Shown here in pieces: positions 49,589 through 61,500 of a stretch of DNA of 64,000 nucleotides (its first letter is position 1; every line of letters starts with the position of its first letter). The notes under the pieces are model-generated. The model had not been told where the DNA came from and did not search any database. It saw only the letters and a program-made list of their open reading frames with translations. Position numbers and translations under genes: made by a program. The stretch lies in the NCBI GenBank assembly GCA_964036155.1, contig OZ038422.1, forward strand, positions 73,989,201 to 74,053,200. The letters are read 5' to 3'. The stretch comes from Diploscapter coronatus (Eukaryota; Nematoda; Chromadorea; Rhabditida; Rhabditidae).

Positions 49589-52500
49589 TAAAAGGTTTTT
49601 TTTTCTGCTGAAAAATGCAATGCAACGTGACATCATACATGGTTGATTAGTTCGTGAGGATTTTTGTTGCGGAATTTCCAGGAAAGTGTCTGGGAATATG
49701 TAAATTATGAGAACATGTCTTTATCAACCCCATATAATAATAGTAATAAACTCACTGTTTCCTCAGCCTCTCCATACTCATTCTTCAATTTGACGGTGTA
49801 TTTTCCGCAGTCGTCCTTTGCGGCGTTTAATTTCTTGATCTTCATCGTTTTGCCGAAGACGTCGATCTTCGACTTGCCAGATGGAACGCTCTTTCCTTCG
49901 TGCGACAAATCGGCCGTTGGCTCTGGGACTGCTTCGAATTCGACATTGATGACGATGTTGTCGTCTTTGTCAACCTAGAAATCATGGGGATTTGGGAGGA
50001 TTCCGGGATGTGTTTGGGGATGTGAATTGTGAGAGATAATTGATGACATGATAACTGTTAGGGAAAATTCATTGCTATGAAAGAACGTATTATGGAAAAT
50101 TGAGCATTCTGTAAATGACGTAATGGCGGAACGATGCAACATTTTTCCCACAGTATCTTTTTACTTTCTCCTCTATACACCATTTCATTATTATTTATAT
50201 GCCTTGGCCTTCCCAGAGACATACGTTTTTCTAGCTTCTCTACACTCGCAACCAGAGATCTCTCGCTTATCAGCCAAGAATGGCAAACATCTAACTCGCT
50301 ATCACTATACCGTGTTTTTATGGGAGGAGAATCGCATTTTTGCCCTATGCACTTGGCCGGCAGAGGGAGGAGAGCATGGAAAACGAAGAGATTTTGGGGA
50401 GCTCGAAAAAAGTACCAGTTTTGGGAAATCGTTCTATACGTCATTTCGTCATAATGTCATTTACAGAGTACAAGAAAATAGTGGTGATAGAATAGTAAAA
50501 ATGCATGTTCATGTAGAAGCTATCATATCAAAAACATCAGCAGTGCAAAATTATGCCGTTGTACCTTGATGGGGGATGGTGTGATTTTGGTGATAACGGG
50601 TTTGCCTTCGATCGTTAGTAACGTGCCGACTTGGGCGCTATCCGCGCGAACTTCATAATTACCGGTGTCGAGGTAGCGTGCCCGCTTAATTGTCAGCGAG
50701 CAGCTAGCACCGACCATATCAATCGAATAGTCGATGTCGTCAGTACTAATCTCTTTCCCATCCTTATACCAGGTGACCTTCGATGGTGGTCGGTTGAAGC
50801 CTACCGACAACTTCACCGCTTCGCCAACCTTTCCTGTGGTCTTGCGCGGAAGGCGGGCAGTGAAATCGACTGGCAAGTCCTCGACTTCCAGTCGAGTAAT
50901 GGCGATTTCTTCCTCGGTACTGCACTGGATCTTCAGCCCAGAGTCTTCTGGGGTGACGTTGTCAATCGTCAGAATTCGGAAGAACGACGAAACTTCGATG
51001 TGAGCTCGAGACATGGATGAAACCGATTTTCCATTGATCATCCACTCGACCTCGTCGTCCTCGTTGTACAGTTCAATTTCGAACTTGACATTATCGCCAC
51101 GCATCGCCATCGTCTCTTTACCGAATTTCGAAGCGAATCCAGTACGACGACGACGTCTACGTCCCTGCGAGTCGGTACTTCCAGTCGAATCGCGACGCCT
51201 CGTGATGCTATCGTCCAAGTCCTTCGACGCTCGTCTACCACGATCTGTCAGATCATCGCCGCTCATCTTGCGCTCGCGAAGACGAGGAGATGGCTCTGCA
51301 TCGTCCAATCTCAAGGGGGATTTCACAGCCGGACTGCCGGGTTCTTCGCCTGTCAACGATGATTTTCGAGATGATATTCCCGTACTATCGTCAGCCTTTG
51401 GCTTCTTCACTTTCTTTTTCGTTGATGACTTCTCATCTTTGCTGGCAGATTCAGGCAATGGAGGCAGTCTACTGCTGACTTCGGGTTCAGATTCTGGCTT
51501 AGAGGGTGACGTTAAGCTGACGTCTTCAGAAACTTCTGGCTCTTCGTCAATCAACTTCTGGGCCCGTTTCTTTCGTTTCTCTGCTTTTTCGAGGTCCTTC
51601 TGTTGTTGAGCTTCCAACTCCTTGCGTTTTCGGTCACGTTCCTCCTGCCTCTTCTTTTCTTCTTCGTCGCGTCGGCGCTGGTCCTCAAGCTCTTCTTCTT
51701 CACGCTGCTTTTTCTTTCGCAGACGCTCTTCTTCGAGTTCCTTCAGGCGTTTTTCCTCTTCCAATCGCAGAGATTCCTCTAATTCAGCTACTTTCTTCGC
51801 CGCGTCTGCATCCGATTTGGAGCTGGAATCACCACTGGGCTCTTCGTCGATCAACTCCTGAAATCATATAAATAATTGTTGTAATTTAAGCTAAAATTAA
51901 AATTTGACTACGGATTTTAACATCAACCCGAAAGCTAAATTGGCATAAAGTTGCACACAAAAGTTTGGAACAATGAATGCATGATTTTCTAAATCTTTCA
52001 AATATCTACATTATTGAATTATTGCTGCTATTATTTTTCTAAAACTTCGTGGATTTGTTGAAATCATCAAGAGGTAATAATCTTTTTTAGATCTCTGCTT
52101 GAGTTGGCTTCTTTCGAAAAATAGAAATAAACCATTTAGGATATCATGAATTGTTTCAAGTTTTGTGGCCACTAGATGAAGTAAATTATTTATGAATAAT
52201 ATACCTGAGCGCGTCGTTTTCGCTGTTCGGCCTTTTCTAAGTCCCTTTGCATTTGCTCGTCGAGCTCCCGACGTTTGCGTTCCCTTTCTTCTAGCCTTTT
52301 CTTGTCTTCTTCTTCACGACGACGCTGCTCTTCAGCTTCCTCGGCTTCACGCTGCTCTCTCTTTCGACGTCGCTCGTCTTCAAGCTCCTTGGAAATTCTC
52401 TCCTGCTCCAAGCGCTGTTGCTCGGCCATTTCAGCAATTTTGTTAACCGCCTGAAATAAATAAAAGTGTTATCTAGAATATAAAATATTTAAGAAGATCA

Positions 52501-55500
52501 ACTACATTTTAATCAAACTTTAGGAATCGGGGTAATAAGTATGATAGTCTAAAAATATATTATCACGAATTTTCACATTGAAAAGAATATGCGGCGATAA
52601 TCCTATGATATCTTTTGGAGTGCATTCAGTATTGACAAAAAATTACGCCATTTCAAATTCGTTGCAAACATTACCATTTTATAATGGTAAGAATAATGAT
52701 GAATTTTATCTAATAATTGCATCCCTATATCTTCTACTCATGGCCAAAATAGTTGCAAGTGAATTTATATGAAAATCTTAATAATGAATATAAGGTAATA
52801 CAAACCTCTGGTTCCGATTTCGATTCTGAAGTGCCGACGTCATCGCTCGGCTCTTCGTCGATCAACTTCTGGGCTCGTTTCTTTCGGGCTTCTGCCTTCT
52901 CCAAATCTTTTTGCTGTTGAGCCTCCAACTCCTTGCGTTTTCGGTCCCTTTCTTCCTGCCTCTTCTTGTCCTCTTCTTCACGACGGCGCTGCTCTTCAGC
53001 TTCTTCGGCTTCACGTTGCTGTTTCTTTCGCAACCTCTCTGCCTCAGCTTCTTTGGCAATTCTTTCCTGCTCTAATCTCTGTTGCTCGGCCAATTCGGCG
53101 ATTTTGTTGGTCACCTGAAAAATATAACTAGAAATTTCGGAAATAATGTAAAAAACTACTCTTTGATCCTTTGACAATATATTCTAGGATATGGATAATG
53201 TAAGATAGGTAGAGTCCCCAAGCTCCGCCACTTGCAAAAGTGCACTTGTGGTAGTTTGGAATTCCAAATTTTATACCAATATATTTATCGAGATATGGTT
53301 AAATTATGATAATGTTTCACCTAACGTTATCGCTTTCCCTATCTCTTCTATTTACAGTCAAATCCTATCTTTTCGATTTATTCCTATTGAATAGTCTGAC
53401 TAATTAATAATGTGTAATACAAACCTCTGGCTCTGGTTTGGATTCTGTGGGGACACTACCACTGACGTCATCGCTCGGCTCTTCGTCAATCAATTTCTGA
53501 GCCCGCTTCTTTCGTTTTTCTGCCTTCTCCAAATCTTTTTGCTGTTGAGCCTCCAGCTCCTTGCGTTTTCGATCACGTTCCTCCTGCCTCTTCTTTTCTT
53601 CTTCGTCACGTTTTCGCTGTTCTTCAGCTTCCTCGGCTTCACGCTGCTGTTTCTTTCGCAACCTCTCTTCTTCAGCTTCTTTGGCAATTCGTTCTTGTTC
53701 CAAGCGCTGTTGCTCGGCCAATTCGGCAATTTTGTTGGTTACCTGAAGAAAAGAATATGTCACTGTGCACAAAAATTATAATTTAATGATTTTAATTTTG
53801 AATATCAGTTATATTCACAAATTAAGCAAAAATTTATAGGGATGAAAGATCTATTAATGGTATTTGTAGATCAAGTGAATGAAATTTGGTTTATACTTTC
53901 CCTAGGCTTACTCTATCCCTAACTCTATTCCTGGTTTTGATCTTACCCCTTATTCCTATCGCGTCCTACCCCCATTTAACCCTCTTAGTCTATATTAGCT
54001 TTTAAAGCTATAATTTTTATTTTGCAATATCCTTGATATAGTCAAATTTACCAAACATCCTGTATATCGAAAAAAAATTTTGTCCTTACCTCTGGCTCGA
54101 CCTTGGGTTCTGAGGTGCTGACATCGTCACTTGGTTCTTCGTCCATCAATTTCTGAGCCCGCTTCTTTCGTTTTTCTGCCTTCTCCAAATCTTTTTGCTG
54201 TTGAGCCTCCAACTCCTTGCGTTTTCGGTCACGTTCCTCCTGCCTCTTCTTTTCTTCTTCGTCACGTTTTCGCTGTTCTTCAGCTTCTTCGGCTTCACGT
54301 TGCTGTTTCTTTCGCAACCTCTCTTCTTCAGCTTCTTTGGCAATTCGTTCTTGTTCCAAGCGCTGTTGCTCGGCCATTTCGGCGATTTTGTTGGTGACCT
54401 GCAAGTATAGAAAATGTAGTCATGTTTTAATTGAATAGCGTGAAAATAATGATATAACGAGATGAGGTGATCTAATGAATTTTATTCTCACCTCTGGTTC
54501 GGGTTTAGACTCTGTTGTTGTGGCGCCGCTACTTCCATCGTCGACGATTTCTTCGTCCATCAATTTCTGGGCCCGTTTCTTTCGTTTTTCTGCTTTTTCG
54601 AGGTCTTTTTGCTGTTGAGCCTCCAACTCCTTGCGTTTTCGGTCCCTTTCTTCCTGCCTCTTCTTGTCTTCTTCTTCACGACGGCGCTGTTCTTCAGCTT
54701 CCTCGGCTTCACGTTGCTGTTTCTTCCGGAGACGCTCGTCTTCAATTTCCTTCAGGCGTTTTTCTTCTTCCAACTTCAAGGTCTCAATTTCTTTGGCACG
54801 TGCCTCTTCTTCTAAACGTCTTTTCTCAGCAGCTTCACGCTCAGCCTGTTCCTCTCGGAGCCTCTCCTCTTCTCGGGCACGCTTCTTGGCATCGGCCTTC
54901 TCTTTCCTGAAAATAAATATCATAAAATAAGCACATAAAATTAAGATGTTTAACTTTAATATTGTATACTTTCATGCTGCATCGAATTCAGCACCATCGA
55001 TTATCATAATAATCATTATTTCATTTAAAATATTTTGAATTGAATTATAGGAGAAAGAGTTGATTTTCGAAGATTCTAGTGATTAAAACGCGGGAAGGCT
55101 AGTTCTTATCAAAAAATAGGAATTTCTCCAAAGCAATAGAATGGATTTTATGGTGGTATAAAGAATAGTATGACCAACTTGATGCGTTCTTCTTCGTCCT
55201 TCTTGCGCTGAGCCTCCAATTCTTCCTGTTTGCGTTTTTCTTCACGCTGCAACTTTTCTTCTTCCAATTTTTTCTTCATGTTCTCCTCGTCCAAACGCTT
55301 CTTTTCTTCTAACTCCAAACGAGCCTGCTCCTCTTTCAGTTTTGCGTCATCGGCAACCTTTTCCGATTTTTTGCCCTTCTTTCCTTCGTCGACGGACGGT
55401 CGCTTCAATTTACCTTCAACCGATAAGTCCTCTGAAATTAACCAAATTCATAATCACAATTATCCTAGTGTTTATTTAAATTAAAAGATAAATAACTTCA

Positions 55501-58500
55501 TAACACGAAAAATGATGAAATAAAATGGTAGAACCATTTTCATATCTCGTATCACATGATACCATTCGGTTTTCAGATATCTATATTTAACATTAAGTTT
55601 CAAATATGCGCTAAAACGTTAAATCTGTTTAACCATGGGGTAATTTGAATCTCAAAGTAAAATAATTTTAAACACATAGTAAAATAGTACCTGATGGCTC
55701 GTCGACAGATTTTTTCTTCTGCATGATCGTGAAGTCCGACTCCAGGTCTTCCTGCTGGGTCTCGGCCTTTGCGCCCTTCTTTTTCTTCGGAATTTTCGCT
55801 GTGACTTCGGGCTGTTCGGCAGCCGTCTGGATTGTGAGCTGTACTTCACCAGACGGCTCCTGCTGGCTACCGTCGGATTTTTTCAAAGGAATTTTCGCGG
55901 TCATCTCGGTTTGCTCCTGGGATGTTGGGACAACGCCGCTCGTCTCACTGGAGACGCTCTCTTCTCTTTTCATCTTATCACTTGAGGGCTTTCGCTTCGT
56001 GACCTTCTTTTTCTTTTCCTCGCCTGGGATCTTCACAGTGAATTCGCTGTCGTCGGTTCCCTTTGACGAGATGACTCCAGAAGCCTCTCCTGGAGCGACA
56101 GACTGGCTATCGTCCTGAGATGGCTTCGACGGGATTTTCACCGTGAACTCAGATTCGTCCTGTCCACTCTTCGGCACGATTCCGGAAGCCTCTCCAGGAA
56201 CTGCTGGAGCGGTATCGATCTCCTGAGATTGCTGCGATTTGGTATCCTGCAATTTCTTCCTCGGGATCTTCGCGGTCAACTCTGGTGCAGCTTGAGAAGT
56301 TGGGATGATGCTACTAGCTTCACTCGGCACACTGTCTTCTCGCGACATTGAACGCTTCTTCGATGCATCTTCTGGTGGAACTGAGGAGAGGCGGACAGTG
56401 AATTCGGACCCGTCACTCTGAAAGCAAATTCATAGCCTACTTTAACGAATACTATGCATGCCACCATGTGGCAACATAAATTTGTTGCAACTTTTATCCG
56501 GGAATGTCGTAACCTTTCATAAATTATGAGTTGACTTCAATTGACCACCTTAATAAAAAGTTGCGACATTCCTGAAGTTCTAGTTTTAGTTTAATTTAAT
56601 TCTGGTTTCAAATGAAGACAACTTAGATCTTCACACGACAAAGAGGCGATTCGATAATAACGTGATTCGTTTTTGCAAGAGCGTAACATATTTCTGGAAA
56701 TAGACCGAAATTATTCTTTCTAAATTTCATGCGGTATTTACTTTTGATTGTAAAGTAGTGCACGCAATACAGTAGGGTCCGCAAGTGATTTTGCGAATTT
56801 GAAAATAACGACTTCCAAACAAGTTGTTGTCATTTGTCGTTGGTCTTTTTTAAGTTTTTGGTTATTCCGAAAAAAAAAGCCGCGCTAAATCCAAATAGCC
56901 AAGATTGCAACATTCAATTATCCTTTACAAATTATTCTACCCAGAATTAACTTTAACGCTAAATTTAAATTATCAATGAATACCATACCTGGGACAATGG
57001 GATCATGCTGGAAGCCTCTCCAGGAACTGCTGGTTCAATTTTCTCGGACTTCTTTCTGGTAGTAACTTTTTTCTTCTTTGGCTCTTCTGGCGGCACCGAA
57101 GGGATTCGGGCCGTGAAGGTCTCCTCGTCGCTGGCCTTCGTCTCGACAATGCCACTAGCTTCGGCAGGAATCGCTGGGGTGCTTTCCTTCGAAGCGGATG
57201 GAACCTTCACCGTGAACTCACTACTGTCATCACCGACCTTCGGCGCAATAATTCCACTAGTTTCGGCTGGAACAGCTTCAGGAACCGATTCCTTGGCTTC
57301 GTCTTTACTGATCTTATCACTAGACGGCTTTCGCTTCGTGACTTTTTTCTTCGAGCTTCCATCATCACTTGGTTTTTCGCTGGACTTCTTTGCTTCCTCC
57401 TGAAGAATAAAATATTTTTATGATTACATCGAAATGAAACATTTATTTTCAATGAGTGTATTGATAAATTATGTGAAGATCAGCCTTTATCTTATAATAG
57501 AGATTTTTCGAAGCAAAATAATGAATTTATGTTGGTATAAATATAGCATAGTATATAAATCACTGTCTATTATTTATAAACGTAATTCCAAAGGCTACAA
57601 ACCTCTTTCTTGAGCTTCTCTTCTTCCAAGGCTCGTTTCTTAGCTTCTTCATCTTTCAATCGCTGTTCTTCATCTAATTTTTTCTGTTCTTCTTTCTTCA
57701 AACGATCCTCTTCTATTTGTTTCTTGCGGTTCTCCTCCTCCAACTTCTTGGCTTCAGCCTCTTTGGCACGTTTTTCGTCCATTTTCTTCTTGCGTTCTTC
57801 CAGTTCACTTAAACCGGAATCTTTTTTAGATTTTTCTTCTTCGAGAGCCTTTTTCTTCTGGTCTGATGCCAATTTCTTAGCTTCTTCATCTTTCAATCGC
57901 TGTTCTTCATCCAACTTTCGTTGCTCTTCTTTCTTCAATCGGTCCTCTTCCATTTGCTTCTTGCGGTTCTCCTCCTCCAACTTTTTGGCTTCAGCTTCCT
58001 GGGCTCGTTTTTCGTCCATTTTCTTCTTGCGTTCTTCCAATTCAGATAATCCCGAGGGTTGTTGAGGTTTTTCTTCTACAGAAGGTTTCTTCTTCAGGTC
58101 TGACGCTGATTTTTTGCTATCCGAATCTTTCGGCTTCTGATCATCGCTTGGGACAGCTTCTTGCTCAGATTTACTTGGAACCGATTCAGGTAGGCTCTCG
58201 TCTTTCTTTAGTTTCTCTTGAGATGGTTTTCGAGTAGTGACTTTCTTCTTTCCCTTGTCAGAATCGTCACTTGGAGGTTTGACTTCTTCACTTGGGACCG
58301 ATTCAGGTTGGGGCTTGCTCGTGTCTGATTCAGGTAGGCTCTCGTCTTTCTTTAGTTTCTCTTGAGATGGCTTTCTGGAGGTGATCTTCTTTTTACTCTT
58401 TTCAGAATCATCACTTGGAGGCTTGGCTTCTTCACTTGGAGCTGATTTTGATGCCAATTTCTTAGCTTCTTCATCTTTGATTTTTTGAGCTTCATCCAAT

Positions 58501-61500
58501 TTTTTCTGTTCTTCTTTCTTCAATCGATCTTCTTCCATTTGCTTCTTACGGTTCTCCTCCTCCAACTTCTTGGCTTCAGCTTCCTGGGCTCGCTTTTCGT
58601 CCATTTTCTTCTTGCGTTCTTCCAATTCAGATAATCCCGAGGGTTGTTGAGGTTTTTCTTCTACAGAAGGTTTCTTCTTCAGGTCTGGTGCTGATTTTTT
58701 GCTATCAGAATCTTTCGGCTTCTGATCATCGCTTGGGACTGGTTCAGGTAAGCTCTCATCCTTTTTCAACTTTTCCTGGGACGGTTTCCTGCTGGTAACT
58801 TTCTTTTTGCCTTTTTCGGAATCACTTGGGGGCTTAACTTCCTCACTTGGGATAGAACTTGGGACCGATTCTTGTTCGCTTGGTATAGGGGGTTTGCCGG
58901 CTTCTTTGATCTGAAGTGCGATTAGTTTGCGAGGGAAAAATGTAAGATTTCATTATTTTAGGCATGGGGAAAACTTTGCATCTTCAAATTCAAAATTGCA
59001 TGTTCAATTTTGCGAGGTAGCACATGCCATAATCTTTTTAGGTGATTTTCGAGCACAATGCGTGAGGGGGTCAGCATCGAAAATTGCAAGGGAAGTTGAT
59101 CAAGTTCATTTGAGAGTTGGAGTGATGTGAATGAGAGGAGTTGTGATTAATTCATTATGGATTTTGTTCTTAAAATCGTACCTCCTTTTCGCCAACAGTA
59201 GCTGACTTAGTCGTCTTCTTCTTCAATTTTGCAGCAGCGCTGACCGACTCTGCTGGTACAGAGCCCTCTCGGGTCTTGAACGAGAACTCTGCACTCTCCG
59301 CAGTCGGGGTTTGTTCGGCAGATCGTTGAATGCTTCCGACCTGAAAGCAAATACTTTAGTTATTTTTAGGAATAATAAAATAGCTGAAAATAGTTCCAAT
59401 AGTTGTATTGCTGCACATGAAACAGTACGGAGAAATAATCATTTCCCTACCAAACCCTAACCTATTTCGCCTCCACCTGGTCTATGATGCAGATGCAGCT
59501 ATATTTTCTAATTCCCGCAAAATACATGATTTTAAGATAACGATAATATCTTAAAGTCAAGCATTTCATAATCGTTTCTCATGCCCTTCCAATAGCTTCA
59601 AATTTCACTCATCTCTGCTTACAGTTGATTAGGTTATAAATGTTACTAATTTTTTTAAATCTCGTAATGAAATATGAAAAAACCCATACCTTCATAGCAA
59701 TGCTAGCAGATTGTGGCTGTTTGATAGGCGACATTATTTCAGCACTGCCTTCACGAGCTGTGATCTTCGTGGTGATCATAGTCTCAGAGTGCATCGTGCT
59801 TGGGTCACCGAATCGAGAGCTAATTTCATCAGGAATGAACAGCGGCTTGGGAACCTAAATTTTAAAAATAAATATATTTTGGGAGTTTCCATTTACCAAA
59901 ATGACAGTGATTTTTGTCAACTAATGCAATATTTTCTTGAAAATATGAGAAACACTTGATCATTAGGCAAAAACTCATAGTGGTAATTGTCATAAAGTTT
60001 GGCTAAATAAATTAAATACCGATTTCTTCTTCTTGTCTTCAGCAGAGCCTTCGACGGCGATCGATGGGCTTGACTCCTTGCTACTCTTGATGGTGTCCTT
60101 CACAGGTGCTTTAACTTCTTCTTTCGGGGTTTCTGGGACCGATGGAGTCTCTTGTGGTTTCTAAAATGTTAAAAATAACGAAAAAATCTAAAATAAACTA
60201 TTTCACATCTAGGATATTGAGATAAATTTTCTTATGTTTGATATATACTCAAAATTTGAATTTGAAAAATTCTGTAACTTCTATTTAAGATAACACATAA
60301 GTATAAAGTTTTTCAAAACTGATAATTACTTCGTAATCATATCATAATAATTAGTTGTACCTGTTCAGATGCCTTCGGTTTCTTGACTACCTTCTTCTTC
60401 TCTCCAACTTTGGCTTTTTCTTGTTCGAGAGCTGCTTCTGTGATTTCCAAGTCAACTGCCTTGATCGTGTCTGGCTTCTGTTGACTGGCCTCTACTTCCG
60501 TCGACACTTCTGCGGCACTCTTGGATCCCTTTCGCTCGGTAAGTTTCTTCGGCTTTTTGGTGGATGAGGTATCATCTTTTGGTGGCTCAGAAATAGTCGA
60601 TGGCTGTTCGTCTTTGCCGAGGACGGACGGCTCAGGTTCTAAAATTCATAAAATAAATTATTATCACCTATGAAGCTGCATCTTTCATTATAAATTTTCA
60701 GGGGATAGATAAAAATAAAATGATACCTTTCTTCTCCTGAACTGAAGGCTCTTCAGCTTTGCCTGGAGCTGAGGGTTCGGATTCTAAATTTCATAAAATT
60801 ATATCTTTCAGAAATAAATCATGTGAAAAATACTTTTCTGTTCCTGAGATGGAGGCTGGTCTTCACTTGGGACAGCGTCGCTTGGAGCTCGTTTCGTCTT
60901 CTTGACGACCTTCTTTTTCTTCGTCGGCTCTTCACCGCCCTGCTCAGAAGACGGTTCTTGACCGACTTGGCTCAACTCAGCCTCTTCACGGGCTTGCTTG
61001 TCTTTGAGGAGGGATTCTAAAATTTAGCAAATGATTTAAAAAATATATAATAAATTTGAATCTCTCCATCTTTCGACTATGAAACTGACCGGCCAAATTG
61101 AGAATTCGTAAATGATTCTGGAATTATTTTCGAACAAATAAATTTGGACAGAGGCATAAATTCGACACGGACATTAATGACAGCTGACAAGGCTTGACAA
61201 AACAATTTGGATTTGATGATATAAAAATGTGAAAATATGCTGCTTCAATTTATAACTTTTAGCATTACATCATATTCACATTGCTTCTCAAAACTAAATA
61301 ACAAAATTAGACAAGGACCTTCGGACGGGTACACAGTCAAGTCAGAGTAACACCACGCCTCGCCCGCGACATTAACAGCTTGGCAGGCATACTCTGCCTC
61401 TTCTTCTCTGGTCAGATTCTTCAAAATGAGCCAGTGCTGATTGACGGCCTCGCCAGCGACATGTTTTATTTGGATCTAAATATTGCGAATTTGAAAAAAA

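Noticed and set aside
51013..51609. 198-codon plus-strand frame rich in Ser
   Set aside because: It is antisense to the charged-helix/Ser-rich titin exon; the composition is the mirror of Glu/Arg codons.
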